Source of the DNA: Gliomastix tumulicola
Taxonomy: Eukaryota; Ascomycota; Sordariomycetes; Hypocreales; Bionectriaceae
Reading direction: 5' to 3'
Length of the DNA: 64,000 nucleotides
NCBI GenBank assembly: GCA_001599755.1
Contig: BCHX01000007.1
Coordinates: forward strand, 2,728,001-2,792,000
Shown: positions 43,896-54,600 of the stretch, one piece after another
Layout of the letters: every line of letters begins with the position of its first letter
Numbering within the stretch: position 1 is the stretch's first letter
Notes under the pieces: model-generated
The model's input: only the letters and a program-made list of their open reading frames with translations
Told to the model about the DNA's origin: nothing
The model's database searches: none
Translations under genes and position numbers: made by a program

Positions 43896-46130
43896 TCAGG
43901 CATAGATACGACGATCAGAAGGCCGGTTCACCCGCTCGGCGACGTCTATCATCAGCTTCGTCCGCTCATTGACTTCGTCGAGAAGAATATTCCCCTCCAA
44001 CGGTTCTCCGTCAGGGCCTCCCGTCTGCATGGCGGCGGAGGATACATCCTCCCTCTGCGGGACACTCTGGTCGCCAGCGGTTGGATGCGTGGGAACTGGT
44101 CCCAGATCTACCTCGTGCATACTCGTGTGAGCCGAGTACAGTCCCTTCGCCTTCGCGTCGGTCCCTTCCCCGTACTTGATCCGTTCGCTCGACGCCTCTT
44201 TGGCGAGCTCGTCTCCCGTCAGGTTGCTGCCTACATCTTCAAGCAGCGGTGCATTGAAAGCTTTGGCGATCTCCAGCGGCGACATCGAGAAGTGTCGGCC
44301 GTGCAGGGAGAAGACGCCGTTCAGGAGGAGCAGGACCAGGAACGTGGTGAAATAGGTCACGCCCATGGCGACGCCCGTGTAGGCATAGTGCGCGTGGTAA
44401 ACAGCCACCGCCCTCTCCTCGCGGAACCCGTCCACCACCTGTTCCTTGACAAATGTCGTGTTAATGAATGGGAGTACGAAGTCCCGGATATCCCTGTAAT
44501 CCGTTGGTGATAGGTTGGCGTAAGAGTGCTCGGTCTCTGCAACGCTCCTCGGGTCAGACATGGACTTGAGCGCATAGCGGAGGGAGATCTCGTTGAGGGT
44601 GTTGCGAAAGTCATCTATGGGATCATTGCACGAGAACGACATGACGGGATAATAATTGCCGTCTCCTGACAGCCACGGCCTGAGCCCGAGACTGTTCTGG
44701 TTGATGTATTGGCGGGGACCGCCAAGGATGGTTCGGTTTTCTCCAGCACGAGACAGGATGTGACCCCCGTACAGTGACTGCATTGTGTCCACGAAGCCTT
44801 CAAGGAGTGGAAAGGCGGCGCCGTGAGAGATGTATATATGCACCGGCGTGGGAATCGACTCAATCCCGTGGGTGCTGTTGTAGCGATTGCCGTCGGTCCG
44901 TGTGAGAAGTGTCACGTTTCTCTCATCGCTGATACCTATGCGCAGTTTGACGAACGAGGTCGAGACGTTGCACTGGCGGACTGCCAACATCCCGCTGTCG
45001 ATGTCCTGCCGGATAATACTGGTGTAGTTGATTGTCGATGGCGGGAATGTCCCGTTGACCCACGGCAACCCCCCGTCGCCTGGGGACGATTCCGACCTCC
45101 CACCCCAAATCCTGATAGGGGCAAGCGCCAGCTGATAGCAAGTGTTGATCTCGTTGCACCGCTTAGTGTCATTGGAGCTGGAACCGGTATAGTCGCACTC
45201 CTCGACATGAGTGCCCGTCAGATCTGAGATGGTAGGCACATAATCGTCCGAGATTTGAGACTCCTTGCAGGCCCACGTGAATCCGGCAATTTCAACATTG
45301 CCCGTGCAGGTGGCATTGCGACTACAGGCTGGATAAGACAGGGTTGGAGAGCGACGCTGACTGAGCTCTATGTTCACCTCGGCGAACTGGTCCTCGAAAA
45401 AGCCGCTGGCACCCTCATCGAACCTGATTGTGAAGTTCCACATGGGCTCGCGACGGATGGGCAGTGTCTTATTGTCGTACACATAGACTTTGGACTCCAC
45501 GTCAACGGTGACAGCGCGTTGAAGCAGCGGGCCGTTGATGGCGAGAAGGATAACCAACAGCCCTGTGAAACGGAATTGTAAATGATGATGCTGCTGCTGC
45601 TGCTGCTGCTGCGTCTGTTGCCGGTGAAAGGTGACCAAGGAGACGGCGTTGTGTCTGAGATCCCAGATTGTGTGCAGTTCGTTCAAGGTCGTACCAGACC
45701 TAGACAGGAGTCTGGACCACCAGAAGAGATCCGCGCTCTCGGAGAAGCAATAGCGAAGCATGGCGTTGGCAAGCGTGGCGATTATCGAAAGGTACACAGT
45801 CGGTGCGATAGGCCACCTTTCAGTGAGAGAGCCGTCGGCCATGACCAGGACAAGCAAAGCCAGGGCCATGGCGACAAAGACTCCGCACGAGCACAGAAGC
45901 ACGAGAATGGGGAAGTGTCTGAATGACCGAGTTTGCCACGCCTGAGGCTGGGAGCCGGCGGGCTTGCCTTTCCTATTATACGACCAGAGCCGTCTGGACA
46001 TGGCGAGCGCTGTCCGAAGAAGAGACATGGTAGAAGATGGCGAGAATGAGACGCAAGATGGAACGGAGGTCCGGTAGTCCCTCGTCGTCGAAAAAGACAG
46101 ACACATGTCGGTATACCTAGTATTAGCCAT
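43896..46130 (-). CDS. Large multi-span membrane protein with glycosylated ectodomain
   Basis: One exon of up to 744 aa. Membrane segments are visible near 72-97 (ILVLLCSCGVFVAMALALL), about 110-130 (YLSIIATLANAMLRYCF), about 190-208 (FTGLLVILLAINGPLL) and near 600-620 (GVTYFTTFLVLLLLNGVF). Between the third and fourth lies an ectodomain of about 390 residues with many N-X-S/T sites and paired Cys. The first part (DGSLTERWPIAPTVYLSIIATLANAM) resembles the fungal DUF3176 type of membrane protein (inference). A CAG-encoded Gln run sits at about 172-182. The tail is acidic and probably cytosolic. The upstream ATG (46130) is in frame, but the ATG at 46028 (MSLLRTALAM, preceded by TACC) has the better context and may be the true start. 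The function of this family is unknown to me. Confidence 0.8.
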   Translation of the reverse strand: MANTRYTDMCLSFSTTRDYRTSVPSCVSFSPSSTMSLLRTALAMSRRLWSYNRKGKPAGSQPQAWQTRSFRHFPILVLLCSCGVFVAMALALLVLVMADGSLTERWPIAPTVYLSIIATLANAMLRYCFSESADLFWWSRLLSRSGTTLNELHTIWDLRHNAVSLVTFHRQQTQQQQQQQHHHLQFRFTGLLVILLAINGPLLQRAVTVDVESKVYVYDNKTLPIRREPMWNFTIRFDEGASGFFEDQFAEVNIELSQRRSPTLSYPACSRNATCTGNVEIAGFTWACKESQISDDYVPTISDLTGTHVEECDYTGSSSNDTKRCNEINTCYQLALAPIRIWGGRSESSPGDGGLPWVNGTFPPSTINYTSIIRQDIDSGMLAVRQCNVSTSFVKLRIGISDERNVTLLTRTDGNRYNSTHGIESIPTPVHIYISHGAAFPLLEGFVDTMQSLYGGHILSRAGENRTILGGPRQYINQNSLGLRPWLSGDGNYYPVMSFSCNDPIDDFRNTLNEISLRYALKSMSDPRSVAETEHSYANLSPTDYRDIRDFVLPFINTTFVKEQVVDGFREERAVAVYHAHYAYTGVAMGVTYFTTFLVLLLLNGVFSLHGRHFSMSPLEIAKAFNAPLLEDVGSNLTGDELAKEASSERIKYGEGTDAKAKGLYSAHTSMHEVDLGPVPTHPTAGDQSVPQREDVSSAAMQTGGPDGEPLEGNILLDEVNERTKLMIDVAERVNRPSDRRIYA

Positions 46131-46768
46131 TAGTAGAGGAGCAGGTGGCGTAAGGCAACCAAGCTAATACCATGCAGCCCCCAACGCCGAGTGTGTGTCC
46201 TGGGCGTGGCTAGGCGGGCTGACACTAATAATAGCAATAGGCTGCCGGAGGCTGCAGAAAGTTGCCATTAAAAACGATGCCACCCTCTGTCGGTCCCCCA
46301 ATCGGAATCACGAAGCAGGGAGTCCGGTCGGTCCATGAAGGGCATCTGCCAGCTCAGCTGTCAAAACGAGGCTCGGCCCTACAAACATCCGATTCAGGCG
46401 TGAGCCCAAGACGTGTGTTCCTGACTCTGGCACGGAATTGGCGCGGCGAGTACGGATGCCGAACCCATGGCGCATCTGGGTAGAAGCCCGTTTGAAGGCC
46501 ATCTCGATGTCGTCTGCAGCATGTTGCCGCGGTTAACTGGATGGTTAATCTTGAGATTGAGGTTGAAGAAAGGCGGGTACTGAAGGTCTAAATACAGAGG
46601 AGGTGCTGACAAAATAAGGCCGCTTCTACCCCAGGCACATGTCAAGTGGAATTCCAAGATTTATTATTTTCCAGATTACCATAACTCCATCAATCTTTAC
46701 AACCAGCCCCCCGACAAAGCTTCGTTCTCTTCCCTCAAGCAAGACAGCCCTTCACACACTCGCCCATC
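46131..46768. other. Divergent intergenic region
   Basis: The membrane-protein gene (minus) and the splicing-factor gene (plus) start at its ends. No gene is recognised within. Confidence 0.45.
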
Positions 46769-47890
46769 ATGCAGGGCTTCAACATGGGACGCTACGTCCC
46801 GCCAGACATAGAAGGCACAAAACAAACCTCCAACGCCCTCCACCGCCGCCGCGCCCCGGGCACCACCCGCCGAACCACCAACCCCGACGGCACCACCAGC
46901 GCGCCCTCCCAGACCGTCCGCTTCGAGATGCCCTTCCCGATCTGGTGCTCGACCTGCCCGCAGCCGACCATCATCGGCCAGGGCGTCCGCTTCAACGCGC
47001 GCAAGACCCCCGCGGGGAGGTACCACTCCACGACCATCTGGCGCTTCGACATGCGCCACGCGGCGTGCGGCGGCGAGATCGCGATGCAGACCGACCCGAA
47101 GAACACAGCGTACATCGTCCTCTCGGGCGCGACGAAGCGATCACCGCGGGACGGCGACGAGGGCGATCTTGTCTCCTCGGGCGCGTCGGGAGCGGCGGGT
47201 CCGATACTCACGGACGCGGAGCGGGAGGACATGCGGCAGAGCGCCTTCTCGAACCTCGAAAAGACCATCGCCGATCGGGAGCGCATGATCCAGGCCAACG
47301 AGCGGATATCGACGCTGCTCGACGCCTCGTCGCGGCACTGGGACGACCCGTACGCGCAGAACCAGAGGCTGAGGAAACACTTCCGCGTCGGGAGGAAGCA
47401 GCGCGAGGCGGACGCTGCCGTGACGGAGGAGCTGCAGGACAGGATGAGTCTGGGCATCGAGCTGCTCCCCGAGAGCGAGGACGACAAGCGCCGGGCTGCG
47501 CTGGTGGACTTTATGCCGGCGGAGGGGAGTGAGGGGTCGTCGAGTGCGCTTGTGAAGCCGCTGTTTGAGACGGAGGCGAAGAAGAAAAAGAGTGCCAATC
47601 TTGCTTCTCCTGCGAAGGGGGCGACCAAGTCGGAGAGGGCCGCCGCGCAGAGGAAAGATGAGTTCGTCTCGGTGGTCATGGGGAATACCCGTGCGACGCG
47701 GGATCCGTTCCTCCAAGGGTGGGAGGCCAAGGATGGCAAGGGCGCCCCTTCGAGGCTGCCTGGCGTGAAGAGGAAGAGGGATGCTGCGAATGAGGATGAC
47801 CCTCGACCGTCGGTGCGCGAGACGCCTACGGAGCCTACCACAGATACACCTCCTGTTGGAGCGGCACTGGTCGACTACGATTCAGACTGA
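46769..47890 (+). CDS. CCDC130/YJU2-family splicing factor
   Basis: Intronless gene for 373 aa. The conserved N-terminal domain includes YVPPDIEG, TVRFEMPFPIWCSTC, GVRFNARKTPAGRYHSTTIWRF and EIAMQTDPKNTAYIVLSGA, which together identify the CWC16 family (CCDC130/Saf4 branch, which has the QTDPxN segment). These proteins bind the spliceosome and act at the catalytic steps of pre-mRNA splicing. The zinc site is usually two CxxC pairs; here the first is C60-x-x-C63 but the second reads H97-A-A-C100, with His replacing the first Cys. The rest (about 150-373) is charged and largely disordered, with a helix-rich part (EKTIADRERMIQANERIS) and Lys/Arg-rich stretches that suggest nuclear localisation. 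The start at 46769 is the first ATG and gives the expected MGRYVPPD-type beginning. Confidence 0.92.
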   Translation: MQGFNMGRYVPPDIEGTKQTSNALHRRRAPGTTRRTTNPDGTTSAPSQTVRFEMPFPIWCSTCPQPTIIGQGVRFNARKTPAGRYHSTTIWRFDMRHAACGGEIAMQTDPKNTAYIVLSGATKRSPRDGDEGDLVSSGASGAAGPILTDAEREDMRQSAFSNLEKTIADRERMIQANERISTLLDASSRHWDDPYAQNQRLRKHFRVGRKQREADAAVTEELQDRMSLGIELLPESEDDKRRAALVDFMPAEGSEGSSSALVKPLFETEAKKKKSANLASPAKGATKSERAAAQRKDEFVSVVMGNTRATRDPFLQGWEAKDGKGAPSRLPGVKRKRDAANEDDPRPSVRETPTEPTTDTPPVGAALVDYDSD

Positions 47891-48438
47891 TCGGTCGGGG
47901 AGAGCACACCGGGGGAGGGCCCGGAGTGAAGGACTGCGCGGGTGCTGGCGTCTCGCAGTTCTGTACGAGTATCATGACCTTACGATGGACGGCTGGCTTC
48001 CATGTACAAGTACGGCATGTGCCGAACATGACGATCTAATGCTTTAAGATACCCCATAGACGCTACCATGATAGCACACCGCAAGGAGAACCAACGAACA
48101 GTGTAAATAGATTCTGATTTCACTTGTTTAAGAAACGATACATGGTCTTTTTTCTCTTCCTTCCTTCGCTTCGCTGCAGGCAAATCTGCATTCTTGGTTC
48201 CCGTGCCGCGACAAGGACGCACGTCGCTCGATCCGCAAAGTATCATCACCGACGCTATGCTAGTACCATCGCGAGATAAAACAGGAGCAGAGCGGGGAGT
48301 GCTGACAAAGACAGTAGTTGTGTGGTGAAGAAGTATAAAGAAAAGCAAGAAAGGCAAAAAGACAACTTGTGCTCCCAGTCCCAAATATCCAGATACGCCT
48401 TCCCTTTGTCGGGAATTTCCAAATCGTGATTGGCTCGC
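47891..48438. other. Intergenic region between convergent genes
   Basis: 3' flanks of the splicing-factor gene and the E2 gene. No gene or repeat is recognised. Confidence 0.4.
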
Positions 48439-49596
48439 TTACACGTCGTCCAGGCGGCCCGCGGGCTGCTCCTCGTCCTCGTCGAACGAGGCCACGGAGG
48501 AGAGGTCGTCGTCATCCTCAGACTCGGCACCGGCCTCGTCCGCGGCATCCTTGTTCGCATACTTCTGCACGTACTCTGTTTGGCCCGTTGTTAGCTCAGG
48601 GCGATGCTAAATGTATGGTGTCCTTGATCACGCACCCTTGACCTTTGCCTCGTAGTTCTTGGGCTCCCGCATGAGCATGGCCGCAGCCTCGCCGTTGAGA
48701 GGGTCGGTCGGGTTGGGGTATCGCAGGAGCTGCGGCAGGAACACCTCGAAGATGTTGATCATATCGAACATGGGCGACCATGTCTGGTTGATGACGTCCA
48801 AGCACACCGAGCCGGATCTATGACCATCCCCTATTAGCCTCGATGCCCCTCGGTCTCCTCGGACCATCCTCTGTTCCGGGGAGTGGCGGTCCCGGAGCCC
48901 AACTTACAGCTCGTCAATGTTCGGGTGGTAGATGCGGTTCACGAAGCCGATGCTAGGCGACTTATACGGGTACGAATCGGGGAGCTCGACGTGAACCTTC
49001 CAGAGTCCGCCTTCGAAGGGTGCTGCGCCATGGTCTCAGTATTTTTCCAGCCGCCTTCTTACTTATTGCCACTCGATTGGAGGTCTTGTGCTTACTCTCC
49101 GTCGGGCCCTTAAATCGGACAAAGAACTCTTGCCTGCGCGTGATTCCGATCGTTAGGCACCCCTCTGTCCTCAAGGAGCGATATCGGTCGTGGCGATCGG
49201 AATGTCGGAACTTACACTGCACGTGCCGGGTCAGCATTGCGCAATTCGGTGGAATGTCAGGGTAAACACCACTTACTGTTGTCATTGACCAGTGTGACTT
49301 CGTAGTCACTCATGAGCCTAGCGGTTGGTCAGGTTAGTACGGGCGACCGGCTCCTTTGTCCGCATTGAGCGCGGGGTTGGGGTGATGGTGTCGGGATCGT
49401 ACATTCTGCCACGCACACACGAGTTAGCCAACGCTCAACAATAGATAGCCGTCCATGTACGACTCGGAATGCCTGCCGTCGGCACGCGAACGTACTTCAT
49501 GACCTGTAGACTATTAGCTCACAGCCAGGGAAGGGACGGGCCTGGCAAGAGGGAGACACTCACATCAGTCTCGATTCTCCGTCGTGGACTGCTCAT
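48439..49596 (-). CDS. UBC8: Ubiquitin-conjugating enzyme E2, Ubc8/UBE2H type, with micro-exons
   Basis: Reading the conserved protein onto the sequence gives eight exons: 49596-49564, 49503-49496 (8 nt), 49317-49277, 49216 (1 nt), 49133-49096, 49022-48908, 48817-48636 and 48575-48439, for 184 aa. The product starts MSSPRRRIETDVMKLMSDYE, has the HPN motif (73-75) and active-site Cys84 (SGSVCLDV), and ends with an acidic tail (ESEDDDDLSSVASFDEDEE), all typical of Ubc8/UBE2H. In yeast Ubc8 conjugates ubiquitin for the GID ligase that degrades gluconeogenic enzymes. The 1-nt exon (T) lies between two introns with GTAAGT donors, CTGAC or CTAAC branch sites and CAG acceptors, and it completes the Met codon of NDNMQEFF. 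Without it the frame shifts. No in-frame alternative to the tiny exon was found. Confidence 0.9.
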
Positions 49597-50347
49597 GATG
49601 GGCAACGGTGCAGACGTTTGCTACAGTTTGGAGGGGTATATCGTGCTTGTTGCGCTGTCGTGCCGCGGAGGCCTGGATGACTCTAAGCGCAATGACGACG
49701 TCAGAGAGCTAGAGCGGCGGCCGTCGTCTTCGACACTCGGAAGCTGGTATCGGGGCGTGCTGCTTCTCGAGAACTTGCACGACTCTCGCACCGGGGGGGG
49801 GGGACGGTATTCTATGGTACTTGCTGTGCTTTATGAAAGAGAAGAGCTGCTGGAGGACTGGTGATGGGTGGACTCGTAAATGGGCTGGGGGAGGTTTGGA
49901 GGAGGATGGCCGGATGGAGGACGGGACGGACAGCGGAGGGGAGGATCAGCTAGCCAATCGCCTGGAAGTGGCATGTGATGGTGGTGGGGCAGTGACCGAG
50001 CCCACTGTAAGCATGAATCACAGCAGTGACAGCCCCCTCGCATGGCTCAAAATCGCGTGTTTCTGGGGGGACGCCCCAGTGCTGGCCGCCGGATTGCAGC
50101 CCAAATACAGATGGGTTACGCGGGGCATTTCAAGCGCCTGTCAGGACTCGACACCCAGAGATACGTGCCATGGACTGCCGCATAGGTATTACATGGCTTC
50201 TTCCGAGAGATCTACCGCTCTCTCCCTCTAATCCCATGCTGTGTCGATAAAAAAAATTTATAACAGAATTATGATTTCATCGACTTTACATTACAGAAGG
50301 ACGATTGTCATTATACCCCCAGAACGCAAAAAAGGAAAAAAAGAATC
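49597..50347. other. Intergenic region upstream of the E2 gene
   Basis: Promoter of the E2 gene (minus strand) and flank of the tRNA gene. A run of 11 G lies at about 49793-49803. No protein gene is recognised. Confidence 0.4.
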
Positions 50348-50456
50348 GATGCCTGCAGGACTCGAACCTGCGCGGGCGAACCCAACAGCTAAGAATTGCT
50401 TAACCAGTCGACGACTGAATTCGAGGCTGTCGCCTTAACCACTCGGCCAAAGCACC
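50348..50456 (-). tRNA. tRNA-Ser(CGA): tRNA-Ser(CGA) with intron
   Basis: On the minus strand the acceptor arms GGTGCTT (50456-50450) and AGGCATC (50354-50348) pair with two wobbles. A D-arm (GCC...GGC), an anticodon stem ACAGC/GCTGT with anticodon CGA after CT, a long variable arm (GGG-TTCG-CCC) and a T-arm (GCAGG TTCGAGT CCTGC) are all present. An intron of about 29 nt follows the base after the anticodon, the canonical place. The long variable arm and CGA anticodon fit serine; yeast tRNA-Ser(CGA) also has an intron. Confidence 0.93.
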
Positions 50457-51688
50457 TTGACCGTTTGAATCTAGCATGCCCTATATACCCCGCAAGCAAA
50501 GTCGGATTTGCAGTGGGGATCAAGTTGTGTTACTGTGATGAGTCCCTCTCTCTACGGCTCTTAAGCCATGAAACTTCGAGTAGTGCCAGATTATGAAGTT
50601 GCCACATTTCCCTGCAGGTGTCATCAATGCATCTGATGCAGGTTCTGTAGCGAAAAAGGCCGCTCCCAGTTCGGATGCTGTCTCGCCTGGATGAGACAAC
50701 ATCACTGGTTGCATCTAAAAGGAGGGGCTGTCTTATCGATAGCTCCTTGGCCCCAGCAGCCTCACTAGAACCTTGCCTCTGCTCCCTGCAAGCCATGCAA
50801 GCCATGCTCCTTGACAGATCCCGCAGCCATGAGGACTCCGAGGATGTCGAGCTGAAAATCTTGCGTCGGTATATCGCTCGTGGAGTAAACGTAAGATAAC
50901 CAGACTGTCAATCCCTCGCAAAAATGCATCCTGCTGTGCCTCGCTCCTTGAGATGGATGCAGGTGCAGCATCAGCCCATAGTGATTCAACCACGCCGTCG
51001 ATAATGGGCACAAACCAGTCCGACGTATCCGGCCTCTCCCATGCAATGACGCGACTTACCCAACCACAGATATCACCTCTGATTAACCAATAAACCAAGA
51101 CTGGTCGATTTGAGGCTATACCAATTGTTTCCACCTCCAACCATGCCAGCCGGATGCTGACTGTAACCGGGTAATGAAGCTCGCCTAACCGTAGGGTAGG
51201 GCTGCACCTTCCTGTGTCCGCTCCTGCCTGCAGACCCCAAATAATCCAGACACGGAAGGAAGGAATCATGGAGGGATGGAACTGAAAGTCGTACAATCGC
51301 CGATGCAACACAAAACGTCTTCATCTTCATCCTCTCCAACCCAGTGCCCATCCCCATAGGCATGATCGTCGAACTCCCACTTCGGATGGGCCTCCAACCG
51401 CGCATGGACAGGGCACCTGTCAAGGCACCACCCATGCATCTCACTCCTTTTCAGCTGCTGCCGGACCCCGCCTTCGGGCGTCACGTCCATCCATCGCGAG
51501 ATACCATGTCTCTCACGATTCCGCATCTCAATTCCGCATCGCCTCGTCCCGTCCCAAACCGAACGCTGCGCCAGCTCCGTGGAATCTCGTCTATCAGAAG
51601 CCTGGCTACGGGGTCCAAGTCAGCTAGCACTTAGCCCAAATCCTCCTGCTCGGACACCCCCCTCCAGACCCCCCGTTGAGCCACTTCG
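50457..51688. other. Intergenic region upstream of the NACHT/ankyrin gene
   Basis: No gene is recognised in about 1.2 kb. A minus-strand frame of 192 aa (51311-50733) has no domain or codon pattern that I would trust. The right end holds the promoter and leader of the NACHT/ankyrin gene. Confidence 0.4.
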
Positions 51689-54600
51689 ATGGATCTTGGC
51701 TCCGACCTCCTGTCTATCGCCCAACTGGCCAACAAGCTTCGGAAGGAGATCACCGCCGCTCCGGCCCAGTACAAAGCCATATCGGAGGAGTCAGTCCATT
51801 ACGTGCCTTTCACCGAGGCGGCGCACCGCTAACAGTCGCAGGGTCCGGAGCCTGTCCATCGTCCTGCAGGATGCAGACATTCACACCGAGCGGTCACTCT
51901 CAGAAGCCCAGGCCGACGAGCTGAGCCAGGTGGCAACGTCATGCACGAATCTTCTAGAAGAGCTGCAGACGACCCTAGAGAGATACAGGGTCCTTGAGAG
52001 GAGGCCAACGGACCTCGGTGGCAAGCTGAAGAAGGCATGGAAGAGGGTTGCCTGGGAACCAGAAGACATTCGCGACATCCGGAGCCGTATTACGTCCAAC
52101 ATCGCCCTCCTTGAAGCTCTCAACGGCCGCATCATCAGGGATAACACTTTCAAGCTCATTCAAAACTACGACGATGAGGAGCGTAAAGCTATCCTCAACT
52201 GGCTCACAGCTGCGGAGTATGCCTCCCAGCACAGTGACTTTATCGAGCGACGAGAGCCTGGCACCGGGGAGTGGTTTCTCGAGTCCAAGGAATATAGAGA
52301 CTGGATCACCCGCGTCGAGCCAACATTGTTCTCGCCCGGTATACCAGGCTCCGGAAAGACCATCCTGGCATCCATCGTCATTGATGACGTGCTGAGTCGC
52401 TACCAGCAGGACCCTGATATTGGTGTCGCATACATATATCTTAACTTCCGCCAGCAGGAACAGCAGCGCCTTCAGCACCTCCTTTCCAGCCTCCTCAAGC
52501 AGCTACTTTACAAAAAGCCTACGCTCCCAGAGAGTATAAGGGAGTTGCACGATGCGCACGTTGCCAAGGGCACAAGACCCTCTATTTCCGAGTTATCAGC
52601 TGCGCTGAGCAGAGTGGCTGCTTCTTACACGTCTATCTATCTGGTGATTGATGCACTGGATGAGTGTCGGGTCGCAGACGGTTGCCGGCAAGAACTCATC
52701 AACCAGCTCCTCAGTCTCCAGCTCCAGACGGGAGTGAGCTGTCAGCTCTTCGCTACATCGAGATCTATACCCGAGATTGTCGAGAACTTTGAAGACAGTC
52801 TGATCCTGCGTGTCAGGGCGACCGACCAAGATGTCTCAAGATTTGTTGATAGTAGTCTCGCTCGGCTATCACGCTGCGTGCGCGACGACAAGAATTTGCA
52901 AGCAGAGATCAAACGAGAGATCGTGAAATGCGTCGAGGGAATGTAAGCACTCCTGCGTATCAGCTAGCTCCGTTCACGCTCACCCTTTCACTCAACAGGT
53001 TCTTGCTTGCCCAGTTGCATCTCGACTCTCTAAAAGGGAAGAAATCCCGGAAGGCCATCCGCACAGCCTTACAAAATCTCCCCACCGGCTCCGAAGCCTA
53101 CGACTATGCCTACGACGAGGCAATGACCCGCATCCAGGGCCAGCTGCAGGACGAGAAGGAACTGGCCATTGAGGTTCTGCTCTGGATTTCAAGCGCCGTG
53201 CGACCCCTCAGGATAGCCGAGCTCGAACATGCTCTGGCGATTGAGAGTGGGGAGTCTGCGCTCGACCAAGACAACGTCTGCCCCGTGGAGGAGCTCGTAT
53301 CAGTATGCGCTGGGTTGGTTACGGTAGACCAAGGAACTGGGATCGTCCGACTGGTGCACTTCACCACCCAGCAGTACTTTGAGCGAACCCGAGACAAGTG
53401 GTTCCCTGGCGCTGATCTCAAGATCTCCGCGAGCTGCGTGACCTACCTTCTCTTTGACGAATTTGAAGCAGGGCCGTGTGTCGCCCCCGGGGCGTTTTAT
53501 GAACGGCTTCGAAACCACCCATTCTACAACTACGCCGCGACCTGCTGGGGACCCCACGCAAAGAGATGCGGCGTCGAAGGTGTGATGGTAACGGACCAGT
53601 TGGACATCTTCAAGCACCCAGAGCATGTCGATTCGATGAGCCAAGCTCTGATGGCGTCCATCTACTGGCCCTTGCACGTCGAATTCGACACTCAGTTCGC
53701 TAAGGGTATGACTGGGCTACACCTTGCTGCCTTCTTTGGCTTTCGGGAAATGGCAGAGTATTACCTGAATCAGGGTGTTGCCCCGGACCTAGCAGACAGT
53801 CATGCTAGGACCCCCTTGTGCTGGGCTGCTATGAAGGGCGATCTTGAGATTGTCAAACTGCTGGTCAGCACGGGTAAAGTCGATCCTCTAAAGGAGGACA
53901 ACAATACTCGTACACCGCTATCATGGGCGGCTCAAGGCGGCTTTCTCGACATTGTCAAGCTCTTTCTCGAATCTGACTACAACCTGGATCCAGATGAAGT
54001 GGACTCCTACGGCTGGACACCTCTGTGCTGGGCTTCTGAATATGGCCGTGTAGAAGTGGTCAAGCTATTATTGAGCTTACCCAACGTGAATTCCTCGTCC
54101 AAGGACAGGGAGGGTCGGACGCCGTTGTCGTGGGCGGCAAAGAATGGGCATTTGGAGGTGGTTCGGCTGTTGGTTGAAGCAAGCGGGGGGGTTGATGCCG
54201 ATCTTCCGGATGAGAATGGGTGGACTCCCGTGGCCTGGGCTTCAGACGAAGGTGCAGACGATGTGATCCGGTTCCTTGTCGAGGTCGCAGGGGCTTCTCC
54301 TACTTCGCGCGATCAGACCGGGCGGACACCTCTCACGTGGGCCGCACAATACGGTCACGACAGCACAGCTAGGCTCTTGATGAGCCTACCTGGGGTCGAG
54401 GTCAGCTCGCGCCAAAACGATGGCCGTACGCCGCTGTTCTGGGCGGTTCAGTATGGGCACGGCAACGTAGTGAAGTGCCTCTTGGAGGCTGCCCCCGACG
54501 CGGGGGACTTGAAGGACAGCAGCGGTCGGACAGCCTTCTCTTGGGCCGCCAGTTATGGCCAAGTAGCCATTATGCAGCTACTGCTGGATACTGGAAAAGT

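Noticed and set aside
50733..51311. 192-aa minus-strand open frame
   Set aside because: No domain or signal peptide, unlike its neighbours in composition; likely a chance frame in promoter sequence.
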